Assembly (NCBI GenBank): GCA_017347445.1
Contig: AP021856.1
Location: 3,914,613-3,978,612, forward strand
Source: Candidatus Brocadia pituitae
GTDB lineage: Bacteria; Planctomycetota; Brocadiia; Brocadiales; Brocadiaceae
Reading direction: 5' to 3'
Length of the DNA: 64,000 nucleotides
A program made the position numbers and the translations under genes. Below, in pieces: positions 52,880-63,091 of this stretch; the stretch's first letter is position 1; every line of letters starts with the position of its first letter. The notes beneath the pieces were generated by a model that made no database searches, was not told the origin of the DNA, and saw only the letters and a program-made list of their open reading frames with translations.

Positions 52880-53581
52880 ATGAAACCCGTGATTGGTATC
52901 AATTGCGATTACAAAGAGGAAGGAAGATACCCTTACTCTTTCACCTATAGGAATTATATCGAGGCAATTATTGCAGGGGGCGGTATTCCCTTGTTATTGC
53001 CTATCATAAAAGATGAAAATGATGTGGGTCAGTTTTTGCAAAGAATCGATGGCTTGGTCCTTACGGGGGGCGATGATGTTCCACCTCAACGGTACGGAAA
53101 AGAACGGCACAACAAGACGCTCTGTGTTCATCCCGACAAGGATATTTCCGATAATCTTCTGGTGAATAGCGCTATTCACATGAAAAAACCTATTCTGGCA
53201 ATTTGCTATGGCACGCAGCTGGTAAATGTTATTTGTGGTGGTTCTCTTATTCAGGATATCCCGGCAAGCGATATGTCCTGTATTGCCCATAAAGATTTTG
53301 GAAACAAGCAATGCCTCCATCCGGTAAAGATAGAAGAAAGGTCTCATCTGCATGAGATTGTCGGAGTTGAACATCTTCAAGCCAATAGTTTTCATCATCA
53401 GGCGATAGATACCCTGGGGAAAGGACTGATAGCTACGGCCCATACTGAGGATGGTATTGTTGAAGCGATAGAACTTAAGGATTATCCGTTTATTGTGGGT
53501 GTCCAATGGCATCCTGAACGCATGACACCGGATCCTTGTCACGCATCATTATTTAGCGCCCTTGTTATCGCATCCAAATAA
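52880..53581 (+). CDS. Class I glutamine amidotransferase-like gamma-glutamyl hydrolase (PuuD family)
   Basis: The 233-residue protein matches the PuuD/peptidase C26 family, which hydrolyses gamma-glutamyl bonds such as that of gamma-glutamyl-GABA. LVLTGGDDVPPQRYG is the family signature. The nucleophile is in ILAICYGTQLVNV (Cys), and the His-x-Glu dyad in VGVQWHPE. It begins MKPVIGINCDY, with a two-codon upstream option at TTG 52874. It stands alone. Confidence 0.9.
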   Translation: MKPVIGINCDYKEEGRYPYSFTYRNYIEAIIAGGGIPLLLPIIKDENDVGQFLQRIDGLVLTGGDDVPPQRYGKERHNKTLCVHPDKDISDNLLVNSAIHMKKPILAICYGTQLVNVICGGSLIQDIPASDMSCIAHKDFGNKQCLHPVKIEERSHLHEIVGVEHLQANSFHHQAIDTLGKGLIATAHTEDGIVEAIELKDYPFIVGVQWHPERMTPDPCHASLFSALVIASK

Positions 53582-53688
53582 TATTACGGGCGTGAACATT
53601 TACCCTTGTGAAAAAGAATTTCCGCGGAGTTATGATTTGGTCTTGTATCGTACGGCATCTTTCCATCACGGTAGACAGAAATCAAATT

Positions 53689-54117
53689 TTATGCTACAGG
53701 CAACTTGCAATCTCTGCAGATACCATGGAAAAATATCTGAAACCCTGAGACGGTATAGTCCTTTTTAACAGGTTCAGGCAACGTGACATGAGACGAAAAA
53801 TCCTCGAACACATCAAGTATCTTTTTACAAGAAGAGCAGATGACATGGTGGTGCAAATTCGTATTTGGATCATAATGTTTGCGGTCGTCATCAATGACAA
53901 ATTCCCTGACCTCTCCTAATTCTCTCAAAGTTTCCAAGGTTTTGTAAATGGTGGTAAACGAGACGCTGGGATATATTCTTTTTACTCGTTTGTAAACATT
54001 TTCCGCAGAGGGATGAGAGGTATTGTTTTCTAAAACCCTGAAGATCATTAACCTTTGGGGGGTAATCTTCATGCCTTGGCTTCTCAGTTTTTTGGTAAGT
54101 TTTTCAATAGTTTCCAT
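53689..54117 (-). CDS. Fur-family metal-dependent regulator (PerR-like)
   Basis: The 142-residue regulator has the winged-helix domain (GMKITPQRLMIFRVLENN, HPSAENVYKRV, SVSFTTIYKTLETL) and the metal site HLHHHVICSSCKK. Two CxxC pairs (CSSC and CRDC) form the structural zinc site. The Fur/PerR/Zur subtype cannot be fixed; the short C-terminus and CxxC pairs favour PerR. It reads toward the plus-strand hydrolase. Confidence 0.92.
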   Translation of the reverse strand: METIEKLTKKLRSQGMKITPQRLMIFRVLENNTSHPSAENVYKRVKRIYPSVSFTTIYKTLETLRELGEVREFVIDDDRKHYDPNTNLHHHVICSSCKKILDVFEDFSSHVTLPEPVKKDYTVSGFQIFFHGICRDCKLPVA

Positions 54118-54433
54118 AATAAAGTGAATACGGTAATAAATAAAAACGATTGTTAATTAGATAAAAATAATATTTAATTCTTGATAATATGTCAACAAAA
54201 AAGTATAAATAATGGCTTAGGTTTCTCATGGAACAAAGATTTGATTGCTTCTTATTCAATCCTATCATGAGTTTAAAGAGGATGTTTGGCTTTGTTAAGA
54301 TCTTTTTAATATAGTAGTTGTGATATATTTTAAAAATGTATTTTTTGTGTAAACATTTTATGATAGTTTTTTGTTATTATGTTCCGAAATTATCATATTT
54401 CATAATTTTAATCCATAAGCAGGAAAATGTAAC
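54118..54433. other. AT-rich divergent promoter region of the Fur-like and sigma-factor genes
   Basis: About 316 bp, very AT-rich. It separates the divergent regulator and sigma-factor genes and should hold both promoters. Several A/T-rich near-palindromes such as AAATTATCATATTTCATAAT are seen, any of which could bind a Fur-type protein, but no site is clear. Confidence 0.45.
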
Positions 54434-55915
54434 ATGAATGTATTTGAATACAAAATTGATCACTTAACTGATGAGTCCTATGAAAATTATACTGTCGAAG
54501 ATGAATTGAACGAAGGAGAATCACTTAAGGAGCAGATAAAATACAAAGACTACGACCCGGTTCGGCTTTATTTAAAAGAGATGGCAAATCTACCCCTGCT
54601 GTCTCGCGAAGAAGAATTATACCTTGCAAAGAAAATAAAAATAATGAGCCGGCTGCTTCACAGGAGGGTACTGGGGTTTGACTATAGCCTGGGAAGGTAT
54701 GTGCGCATTCTTGAGCAGTTAGACAGTGAATCAGACCTTGTCCAATTTCTTGAGACATCGGCGACAAAAGATCAAAGCAAAAATGAAATGGTTGAGCAAA
54801 TCCATGGTGCGGCAGAAAAAATCAAAGACATTATGGAAAGAAATCAGCGGGATTATGGAAAGATACAGAAACAATCCGTTTCCAAGGATATGAAGGCCAA
54901 AATCCTGAAAAAGATAGCGACAAGGAAGAGAAGCGCGGTTAGGGTGTTAGAGGCAGTGCACATTCGCGCGGAAACCATATTGCCTGTGATGCGGGACTTA
55001 TTGGATATTTTAGAGAAGGTTGTTGCATGTAAGGAAAATCCCAGGGGATCGTTTTCTAAAAAAGGAATCCTCGGTAAATCTTTCTGCAATGCTTACGACA
55101 TAAAACTCTTGTCTACAAAAGCCGTTCGTGAGACAGAAAAAGCTATTTTCACAATCAGATCAATTAATAATGAGTATGAATCTGCCAGAAACCGATTCTC
55201 TGAAGGCAATTTGAGATTAGTGGTGAGTATTGCAAAAAGGTACAGAAAACGTGGCCTGGTCTTCCATGACCTTATTCAGGAAGGGAATACCGGTCTCATG
55301 CGGGCTGTTGATAAATATGACTATCGCATGGGTTTCAAATTCAGCACGTATGCTACTTGGTGGATAAAACAGGCAATTATCAGGGCGATCGACGATAAGG
55401 CAAGGACGGTGCGTATTCCAGTTCATATGACAGATGTAATCAATAAAACCAACATGGCATTAAAAGCATCTCAGGGTGACCTTGAAAGAAAACCGAAGAT
55501 TGAAGCCATCGCAAAAGAAGCAAAAATCCCCATTTCTGAGGTATACCGGGTATTTCGGATTGCATCTCAGCCAATATCGTTAGAGAGCCCGATTGGCGAA
55601 GGCGGCGAGACGATGTTTGAGGATTTTATCCAGGACAAAAAGACGGATTCACCCGTTACGAATGCCCATCAAACACTGCTTAAGGAGCAGTTGGAAAAGG
55701 TGCTTGATACCCTCAGCTATAGAGAGCGGGAGGTCATTAAACTGCGTTTTGGAATTGGTGACGGGTATACGCATACCCTGGAAGAAATTGGAGAACGGTT
55801 TAATATCACCAGGGAGCGAATACGACAAATTGAAAGTGTCGCCATTCGCAAGCTCCAGCACCCTTTACGGAGCAGAAAATTAGAGGGATTTATTGAAGGT
55901 ATAATGGCAAATTAA
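54434..55915 (+). CDS. Primary-type RNA polymerase sigma-70 factor
   Basis: The 493-residue factor has region 1.2 (DPVRLYLKEMANLPLLSREE), a non-conserved helical insert of about 160 residues, regions 2.1-2.4 (NLRLVVSIAKRYRKRGLVFH, DLIQEGNTGLMRAVDKYDYR, STYATWWIKQAIIRAI), region 3 and region 4 with the HTH (TLEEIGERFNITRERIRQIE). Region 1.1 is reduced to a short acidic segment. It could be the housekeeping factor or a close paralogue. A strong terminator follows. Confidence 0.93.
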   Translation: MNVFEYKIDHLTDESYENYTVEDELNEGESLKEQIKYKDYDPVRLYLKEMANLPLLSREEELYLAKKIKIMSRLLHRRVLGFDYSLGRYVRILEQLDSESDLVQFLETSATKDQSKNEMVEQIHGAAEKIKDIMERNQRDYGKIQKQSVSKDMKAKILKKIATRKRSAVRVLEAVHIRAETILPVMRDLLDILEKVVACKENPRGSFSKKGILGKSFCNAYDIKLLSTKAVRETEKAIFTIRSINNEYESARNRFSEGNLRLVVSIAKRYRKRGLVFHDLIQEGNTGLMRAVDKYDYRMGFKFSTYATWWIKQAIIRAIDDKARTVRIPVHMTDVINKTNMALKASQGDLERKPKIEAIAKEAKIPISEVYRVFRIASQPISLESPIGEGGETMFEDFIQDKKTDSPVTNAHQTLLKEQLEKVLDTLSYREREVIKLRFGIGDGYTHTLEEIGERFNITRERIRQIESVAIRKLQHPLRSRKLEGFIEGIMAN

Positions 55916-55937
55916 GCAAGCAGAGAAATCATACGAA

Positions 55938-55968
55938 GGGGCATCACAATTTTCATAATGCCCCTTTT
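55938..55968 (+). terminator. Intrinsic terminator of the sigma-factor gene
   Basis: GGGGCAT and ATGCCCC (with extra A/T pairs inside) form the stem, and TTTT follows. It lies about 22 bases after the stop codon. Confidence 0.9.
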
Positions 55969-56197
55969 GTCACTCATGATCGTACAGATATCACACTTTT
56001 TCATGTTTCCTTCTTCGTCTTTTCAAAAGATATTTTTTTCTGTTTAGCCTGTGCTTCTTCTTTCCAGCAAAACCATTTGCCATATTAATCTCCTAGTATA
56101 TTACGTTATTTATAAACAAAGGAAAAATTAAATATTATCAATAACAGGCATAAAATGCAACAAAATATTCTAATGAAACAGCTGAGAACCGTAGATC

Positions 56198-57007
56198 ATG
56201 CAAGGCAATGAATATTTAATGGAAAGTGAAGAAGAGGTACTTCGCTTAGATATAAAGACGGACACCAAGGTCGTTGAAAATCATGCCCTTTGGGCAGGCA
56301 TAAAGCCAGGCATGCGTGTTGCGGATATTTGCTGTGGGTCAGGGAAAACGACTTCTGCGTTGTACAAATTAATTCAACCAGGTGGTACCGCAGTTGGCGT
56401 GGATGGATCAAAAACCAGAATTGAATATGCTAAGGGGCACTATAAGGTAGAGGGACTCGAATTTCAATGCAAAGACATACGAGAACCTCTTGATAATCTG
56501 GGGATGTATGACTTTGTTTGGGTTAGATTTCTTTTGGAATATTATCTTGCCGATAGTTTCAATATCGTTAAGAATATTTCCAGAATAGTAAAACCCGGCG
56601 GTATCTTATGCCTGATTGATCTGGATCATAATTGTTTAAACCATTTTGCTCTTTCCCCGAGACTGGAAAGAACCATCTTCGCGATAATAAAGTATTTAGA
56701 GGAAAATGCAAACTTTGATCCTTACGCGGGGAGAAAACTCTACTCCCATCTTTATACCCTTGGGTATCATGATATAAACATGGACGTTGCTGCACACCAT
56801 TTGATATTTGGTAAATTAAAAGACGTTGATGCATTCAATTGGATCACGAAGATCGAAGTTATCTCCAGAAAGATACCACATTTATTCAAAGAATATCAGG
56901 GAGGGTATGAAGCGTTCCTGAATGAATTTAATAGCTATTTTAACGATCCGGGTAGATTTACTTACACACCGGTAATTCTCTGCCGGGGGAGAAAACCCGT
57001 TCTTTGA
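56198..57007 (+). CDS. Class I SAM-dependent methyltransferase
   Basis: The 269-residue enzyme has the Rossmann motif I MRVADICCGSGKTTSALYKL, motif II VGVDGSK, motif III GLEFQCKDIREPL and ISRIVKPGGILCLIDLDHNC. The last third, which would choose the substrate, is not recognised. It lies beside, and convergent with, the cyclic-di-GMP genes. Substrate unknown. Confidence 0.85.
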   Translation: MQGNEYLMESEEEVLRLDIKTDTKVVENHALWAGIKPGMRVADICCGSGKTTSALYKLIQPGGTAVGVDGSKTRIEYAKGHYKVEGLEFQCKDIREPLDNLGMYDFVWVRFLLEYYLADSFNIVKNISRIVKPGGILCLIDLDHNCLNHFALSPRLERTIFAIIKYLEENANFDPYAGRKLYSHLYTLGYHDINMDVAAHHLIFGKLKDVDAFNWITKIEVISRKIPHLFKEYQGGYEAFLNEFNSYFNDPGRFTYTPVILCRGRKPVL

Positions 57008-57008
57008 T

Positions 57009-58955
57009 TTAAACCTGTAAAACCAACGGAGGACGAGCACAGTTATGTTTTTTCCTGTAATACCTAATAAACGCTTCAACAACTCTTTTATCAAATCGCG
57101 CGAGGCTTTCATCTTCCAGTAATTGAAATGCTGCATCCAACGGCATTGGATCCCGGTAGTGACGTTTCGCAGTAATTGCCTCAAAAAAATCAGCAACACC
57201 AATTATTCTGGCACCTATGGGAATGTCTTCTCCTTTGAGCCCTTTTGGGTAACCGCTTCCATCAATTCTCTCGTGGTGAGACCCGGCAATATTAGGAACT
57301 TCCTTGTAAATACCTTCAAAGTGTATCTGCTCTAATATTTTTTTTGTTTTCTCTGCATGTGTTTCAATCTCTGTTCGTTCATCGGGATTTAGCTTGCCTT
57401 TCTTCTTTAAGATAGCGTCTTCGATACCTATCTTACCATAATCGTGCAGTAAGGCTGCAACCCTGATCACCTCGCAGTAATCTTTTGAAATACCAAGTTC
57501 ATTACAAATTCCTAAAGCATATTCCGTTACCTTCTCGGAATGACCTGCGGTCAAAGTATCGCGTGCATCGATACTGGCCGCTAAAACCAGCATTATGGAT
57601 TTGAATTGCCGTTCCCTTGCCTCAATAAGCATGCTATTGTGAATACTTATCCCAATCCCAGGTGCAATACCCATTAATAAATTAGCATCACTCTGAATTA
57701 ATGGTCTTTTTGTCGTTATATTATCCACTGCAAGAACTCCCAGAGACTCCTTTTCATGGACTATGGGACAACAAATGAAGGATTTTACTCCCATTTTATT
57801 TGCAAATTCCAAGCTGCGCGGTGTAAGACTATCTTTTATTTCATCTATATCAGTTACGACGAACGACTGCTGTTCACGAAAGGATATAACGAATACTCCT
57901 TTTGACTTTGGATTGTCCAGATGAAAACTCGTATTCCTCAAGAGATCAGATTGTTCATCGGTATAGCCGAACCCTGCACGGAATTGCAGGCTGGTTTTGT
58001 CCTGATTTGCCAATAGGACCATACCACGATCATAATCAAGCCTTTTTTTCAAAACCTGGACAACATTCAATAGAATACCATCAACATCCATCTGTTTGCT
58101 AATTGCAAGCCCTATCTCATTTAACATAAGGGCATTATTGTAATTCATATTGATTTGTTCCAACAGTTTATCCGGTGAATCCCTGAGGTTATCTATCGCA
58201 GTACTGAGTTCCTTTTTTTCCATGAATTTTGAGTACAAGGTTAGTGATAAAATAATAAATATTGTGATGGGTAAAATTGCAGTTGCTGTAACCTTTGGGT
58301 ATATAAAAAAGGAACACATGCAGCTTGGAGAAAGGAGCAAGGTTGTATAGTTCCTTATTTTTTCCCAAAAAGCAAAACGCGATTCTTCCCATGAAACTAT
58401 ATATCGGCAAACGCTTCCACCTTCAAAGATACACTCAGGGTGTTCTATTTTCGGCATCCTGCAGTTAAACATTGCACTAACACATTCAAAGTACCCTATT
58501 CTGTTTTTACATTGAAATGGTTTTTCAAAAACTCCTTCTAAGGGTGTAACCACAATTTCAACTTTATTGGCATCTAATCTCTTTGATTCATAGGTTGCTG
58601 ATTTAGTGAAATTAGCCGCTGCCTTCCCTATGATCTCATATGCCTTGGCAGGGCCAATATGACTAAGAACAATCTGTCTCAATACCCCTATAGCGTCTGG
58701 TGATGCTCCAAACCTGCCAGCCTCCCTAGCAATGTCCTTATTCCCGGTTAAATATACCAATCTCTCATAAAACAGGTCTATCTGTTCCTGGGTAAACCAA
58801 TGTCCTTCATCGGAAACCTGATAAGACTCCATCCCCGAATAGCTTAATAATTCATCAACATTGATGTAATTATACTTTCTTTTAATGAGCTTTACATAAG
58901 TATCTATTATCCGGCTGTTATAGAGAGGTCTATTGTCTAGGTTAGATTTTTTCAT
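57009..58955 (-). CDS. HD-GYP cyclic-di-GMP phosphodiesterase with GAF and an N-terminal V4R-like sensor
   Basis: The 648-residue protein has a ligand-sensor-like N-terminal part (residues 1-190, with HPECIFEGGSVCRYIV, a V4R/heme-NO-binding-like pattern), two hydrophobic segments (about 200-240), a GAF domain (about 270-430) and a C-terminal HD-GYP domain. The last shows ARDTLTAGHSEKV, LLHDYGKIGIEDAIL, the HHERIDGSGYPKGL motif and GVADFFEAITAKRHYRDPM. All key residues are present, so it is likely active. It overlaps the upstream PilZ gene by 14 bases. Confidence 0.88.
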   Translation of the reverse strand: MKKSNLDNRPLYNSRIIDTYVKLIKRKYNYINVDELLSYSGMESYQVSDEGHWFTQEQIDLFYERLVYLTGNKDIAREAGRFGASPDAIGVLRQIVLSHIGPAKAYEIIGKAAANFTKSATYESKRLDANKVEIVVTPLEGVFEKPFQCKNRIGYFECVSAMFNCRMPKIEHPECIFEGGSVCRYIVSWEESRFAFWEKIRNYTTLLLSPSCMCSFFIYPKVTATAILPITIFIILSLTLYSKFMEKKELSTAIDNLRDSPDKLLEQINMNYNNALMLNEIGLAISKQMDVDGILLNVVQVLKKRLDYDRGMVLLANQDKTSLQFRAGFGYTDEQSDLLRNTSFHLDNPKSKGVFVISFREQQSFVVTDIDEIKDSLTPRSLEFANKMGVKSFICCPIVHEKESLGVLAVDNITTKRPLIQSDANLLMGIAPGIGISIHNSMLIEARERQFKSIMLVLAASIDARDTLTAGHSEKVTEYALGICNELGISKDYCEVIRVAALLHDYGKIGIEDAILKKKGKLNPDERTEIETHAEKTKKILEQIHFEGIYKEVPNIAGSHHERIDGSGYPKGLKGEDIPIGARIIGVADFFEAITAKRHYRDPMPLDAAFQLLEDESLARFDKRVVEAFIRYYRKKHNCARPPLVLQV

Positions 58956-61032
58956 GATCCACCTTGGGAAAAGACAACACCTTATTTTCTTGTTTATTGC
59001 GATTAATTAAAATATCAACGTATTTGAAATAAGGATCAAGATAACAAAAATTTAAAACCCATAAATTGTATATTTTGTTATAAGGTATGGATTGATCTAT
59101 AGCATAACTTACCGGATAAAGCAGTGTAGGGATTTCGTCTTGTTCATAATATTCTGATAACATGCATAAACTGGAAAAGAGAGTCTCGTAAGGGAAATCA
59201 TCAGGGTCAATGACAATAACATGAATGCAATTGGTCAGATCAGACATATTCAAACCAAAATCTGACGTATTTAACATGATAAACGCTTTAAGGACACCAT
59301 CTTTTTTGAGCGTGAAAAAGCGTCTCTCCCTCTTAAAACCAAGTTTATGATATTCTTCCGTGAGATCATTGTTGTCAATCATATCCGGCTTCAAATCGAG
59401 GGCATCAAGCATAAGGCCTTTGGATTTGCACTCGTAAAAACCCTCTAATTCTGAGAGATCGTCAGGTAGAGCCTCAGCAAGTGTCCATGGTTCTGCTATT
59501 CCCGTCCTGTTTAAATTTTTTCGATAATGAAAGTAGGCAAAAGGATCAATGGAAGCACCCTTTCGGTCATCTATATACTCAGTAACACCACCAAACACAC
59601 GCTGGGGAAATTTATTATCGGGTCGGAAGTAGCAGCAAGCATAATTCATATGCGCTGAATATAAACTATGAAAATCATTTATATAACGCCCAAGCTGATT
59701 TAAAACAATCAACCCGGCTTTATTACCTCCCGATCGGCTGGCAGCATGATGATGAATTAACCACGCATTTTCATAAAAACGGATCATTGATAAATGTCCT
59801 TGAACTTCACCTTTGTCTTGATATACGAAGTGTCTGGCTATGCTGGAATTCTGCATATAGAGGCGCCTGTAAATCTCCTTAAACTGTAACTTGTTAGCGT
59901 GGATATGGGTGTATTTTTCTGGATATATAAAGCCCGCCTTAAAAAAGAATTTCCACAAGGCATCTAAATCCACCATGTTGGAAACGTATGATTTTTTGTC
60001 CGTCACTTTGTGCAGAAGGCTTGCAAGTCTGCTCTGATCTTCCATGTCCATTTCTAAAAATGTGATCCCGCATTTTACATGCGATTTATCATCTTCATTT
60101 TTATAGTCGTTCCTGTAAACAACCTGGGCCTTGCATTTAATCGTGAAATTATGTGCAAATTCGATGATTAATTCCGGTATAATCAATCCTGTCAAAAGCA
60201 CGGAATCTTCCTGATACTCCTCAACTGAAATCCCCGAGCCGGATATATCCTCGACCTCCAGATTGATCATTTTTCGGGTAATCGGGTGGTTAAAAATAAT
60301 ATTTGGCAGTGGATTCAATGTATGCCGCGGACTTCTGAATTCTTTGGACTTGAATCTTTGCATCTGATTGTTATCTGGCCTTAAGACAAAGCTCCTTGTT
60401 TTTTGGCCATGAGTCTGCCTGATTATATTACATTTTCCTGAATAGAAGACATCTTGATCTTTTTTCAATACAATCTGAACCATAGTGCTCGGATTGATTA
60501 ACCAGAATGACTGAGGCGGCACGGCTGTTATTTTTGCACTGAATGAGACCGCACTAAAGTCCTGAAGAAATCCATAAAATACCGCGCCATTTTGAATAAA
60601 ATCAACTTGTATTCCTTCGCATGAATTCCTTTTTATCTTTCGATAATTGAATTCATGACATACTTCCGGGAGTCTGAAACGTATTCCTGATTCGCTTGTC
60701 TCTTCAACGCCAGCTTTAACAAAAATAAGCTTCTGTCCGTCTCTAATAACAAGATCGAGATATTTATATGCATTCAATTTCTGCCTGAGCACAGATGGTT
60801 CAACCCAGAAACAATCTAAATGATTTTCAATGCATGGTTGTGGTTTAGCTTGAAGGGATATGACATGATCATATTTTACATGTCTGAAATTTACATAAAC
60901 CACTCCGTCGTGGAAATTAATGTAGTTCAGTGCATTTATTAGATTTTTTTTGCTGACCCTAATCCCCTCTTTCTGCTGGCTGTCCGGATTTGTATGCTTG
61001 AATTCTTGAATAATTTTTCGGAGGCTATCCAA
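58942..61032 (-). CDS. Tandem PilZ protein with a C-terminal acyltransferase-like region
   Basis: The 696-residue protein has an N-terminal FinD-like or YcgR-N-like part, a first PilZ-like unit (FNYRKIKRNSCEGIQVDFI with R-x3-R, then LQDFSAVSF in place of the D-x-S-x2-G), and a second unit with LEVEDISGSGIS, the full D-x-S-x2-G. The last 330 residues (ALWKFFFKAGFIYPEKYTHI, GEVQGHLSMIRFYENAWLIH, HHAASRS) resemble a GNAT-type acyltransferase in order. Fused PilZ and acyltransferase would mean allosteric control by cyclic di-GMP. Its partner phosphodiesterase is next in the operon. Confidence 0.7.
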   Translation of the reverse strand: MDSLRKIIQEFKHTNPDSQQKEGIRVSKKNLINALNYINFHDGVVYVNFRHVKYDHVISLQAKPQPCIENHLDCFWVEPSVLRQKLNAYKYLDLVIRDGQKLIFVKAGVEETSESGIRFRLPEVCHEFNYRKIKRNSCEGIQVDFIQNGAVFYGFLQDFSAVSFSAKITAVPPQSFWLINPSTMVQIVLKKDQDVFYSGKCNIIRQTHGQKTRSFVLRPDNNQMQRFKSKEFRSPRHTLNPLPNIIFNHPITRKMINLEVEDISGSGISVEEYQEDSVLLTGLIIPELIIEFAHNFTIKCKAQVVYRNDYKNEDDKSHVKCGITFLEMDMEDQSRLASLLHKVTDKKSYVSNMVDLDALWKFFFKAGFIYPEKYTHIHANKLQFKEIYRRLYMQNSSIARHFVYQDKGEVQGHLSMIRFYENAWLIHHHAASRSGGNKAGLIVLNQLGRYINDFHSLYSAHMNYACCYFRPDNKFPQRVFGGVTEYIDDRKGASIDPFAYFHYRKNLNRTGIAEPWTLAEALPDDLSELEGFYECKSKGLMLDALDLKPDMIDNNDLTEEYHKLGFKRERRFFTLKKDGVLKAFIMLNTSDFGLNMSDLTNCIHVIVIDPDDFPYETLFSSLCMLSEYYEQDEIPTLLYPVSYAIDQSIPYNKIYNLWVLNFCYLDPYFKYVDILINRNKQENKVLSFPKVDHEKI

Positions 61033-61068
61033 TATTTATCTCCCGGTGCGTTTTTCAACAATAATCAA

Positions 61069-62358
61069 TCAGAAATTATAGCCAACGCTAATACCAACCA
61101 TATGTAAATCCGTTTCATACTTGCCATTTGCGCTGGTGGCAGCATTCAATAAGCCATCAGAAGAATTGTCATCTACAGAGTTACTCTTACTCCTGCCTTC
61201 TAATAATTGATAAGCGTATGCCAGATCGATTTTAAAATTCTTGATCTTTAGAGATGTGCCAAAAGTAAAAAGGTGTGTATTGGCATCCGGAACAATAGGG
61301 TCAAAGGTCTTGTCAGGTACCGGATTTCCTCCATATAAATAACCCCCAAGTAGTGCAATCCAGTCATTGAGTTGATATTTAGCCCCAAAATTTGTAGAGT
61401 AGGTATTTTGCCAATCCTTTTCTGTAATGGATTCATTACTGCCTGCAATCGGACGATCAAAGTCTACCTTTAATTCGTCAAAAGAAGACCAGCCCTCCCA
61501 TCTTAAAGTGGCTTCTAATGTCAGACGATCGAAACCTTTATAACAGACACCAACGTGGGCCTGTTGTGGCAGTGTAATGTCCGTTGTGCCATCGGTATCC
61601 GGAAATAATGCCCTGAGCGGTGAAGGAGTAACAGATGGAAGATCAAAATCGGAGTCACCTTCAATGTCTACCTTAATTTCACTTCGGTACGAAGCCCCTA
61701 ACGAAATATCGTTAGTTACATCATACACAATACCAAAGTTATAGCCGACGCCATTTCCATATCCATCAAATTCCTGGTTAGCGTCAGGTAATCCAAAACC
61801 TGATAAATTTATCTTCTTTTCTAATGTTGTATCAAGAAAAAGCACATCCACCCCCGTTGCAATTGAGACATTGGGCAGGATTTGGTATGAAACAACAGGA
61901 TTAATATTAAAAGTTTTCATTTCTGATTTAGTTCCTATATACCTTCCCTCCCAGTCATCATCCCAGGTAGTTGCTAAACCAAATGGGCTAAAAATTCCCA
62001 GCCCAGCACTTATCTTCTCGTTGAATTTGTGAGTAACGTAAACAGTTGATGGATAAAACAGACTATCCTCTGTTTCATCATTCCCTCCGGTGATATCACT
62101 ATCAAATTCACGTGAAGGGAAAATTAAGGTTGTTCCCGATTCAATGTGTGTCCCTTCAAGTTTATTGATTAATGCAGGATTAAAAAAAACCGCTGATGGA
62201 CTATCTGTGTGTGCAATTACAGAATCTGCCTGTCCCAAAGCAGATGCCCCCTGAGTATATATAGCAAAACCAGAACTATAAGCATGCTGCGTAGTACATA
62301 AGACAAAAGACAGACACATAAGAACCGCTAATTCTTTCCATACTCTTTTTTGGCACAT
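61069..62358 (-). CDS. OmpP1/FadL-family outer-membrane transporter
   Basis: This outer-membrane beta barrel takes up hydrophobic molecules such as fatty acids or aromatics. It has a signal peptide (KELAVLMCLSFVLCTTQHAY) and the family start SSGFAIYTQGASALGQA with NPA (VFFNPALINKLEG). Barrel strands follow and end in SVGYNF. ATG 62358 follows GGAGG at eight bases; the frame is open to 62391. A promoter should lie in the 700 bp upstream. Confidence 0.9.
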   Translation of the reverse strand: MCQKRVWKELAVLMCLSFVLCTTQHAYSSGFAIYTQGASALGQADSVIAHTDSPSAVFFNPALINKLEGTHIESGTTLIFPSREFDSDITGGNDETEDSLFYPSTVYVTHKFNEKISAGLGIFSPFGLATTWDDDWEGRYIGTKSEMKTFNINPVVSYQILPNVSIATGVDVLFLDTTLEKKINLSGFGLPDANQEFDGYGNGVGYNFGIVYDVTNDISLGASYRSEIKVDIEGDSDFDLPSVTPSPLRALFPDTDGTTDITLPQQAHVGVCYKGFDRLTLEATLRWEGWSSFDELKVDFDRPIAGSNESITEKDWQNTYSTNFGAKYQLNDWIALLGGYLYGGNPVPDKTFDPIVPDANTHLFTFGTSLKIKNFKIDLAYAYQLLEGRSKSNSVDDNSSDGLLNAATSANGKYETDLHMVGISVGYNF

Positions 62359-62391
62359 GGTAAAATCCTCCATTAATATATCGTCATACAT

Positions 62392-63091
62392 TACGTATGA
62401 TTTAGCATAAGATTAATTTATAGTTTTTCTTAGACTATACAAAATTCATTTTCCGTTAATAAATTTGCGACAGCATCTTTAATGTCTCCTGATAAGGGTA
62501 ATCAAAAAGTTTGAATATAATTGTTCGCGTTACACGGGGGTGAATCATGGCATGGCTAACAACATAAATACTGTGTAAAAGCAAACTAACGTAACAATCT
62601 TTTCTGGAAATACTGTGACGTTCCAGCAAAAAGGAATCTTAGATGAGAGGTAATTCTTTAGCTTGGTTTTGCATTGTCCAATGCCAGGATACATCTTGAA
62701 ATAGGCACAAAATATACCAAATATCAGGAAGTCTCGTATTGGGAGAAAAATTTTTTTAAATCTACCCTGTGAAGGATTGGTACAGGCTATAGATGTTGTA
62801 CATTCTCAACAATCAATACCATCGGTTGCATATGATTCTGAGTATATAGATAGGAGAGGCTTAGTCTTTGAATTTTTTATTCGAGAAACTTTAGTTGTAC
62901 AGCGATGATAATTTTGATTTTAATACGTAATTTAGGACATATTTGAAGAATTTTTGTGCAATGAAAGACAAAAATCGACAAAATGGTTTGAGGCAGGCAA
63001 CATCGTGCTATACATGCTTTTTTTAGTAATCAATGTTTTACGGGGAATGCGTTTTACTTACAGAGGAGTGTTTTTGACAACCTCAAGAAGC
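62392..63091. other. Intergenic stretch upstream of the FadL-like gene
   Basis: About 700 bp without a supported gene. It holds the 5' side of the FadL-like gene and the 3' end of the rhodanese gene, both on the minus strand. Nothing else is recognised. The plus-strand frame from 62954 is antisense to the rhodanese gene in its second half and is not credible. Confidence 0.5.
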
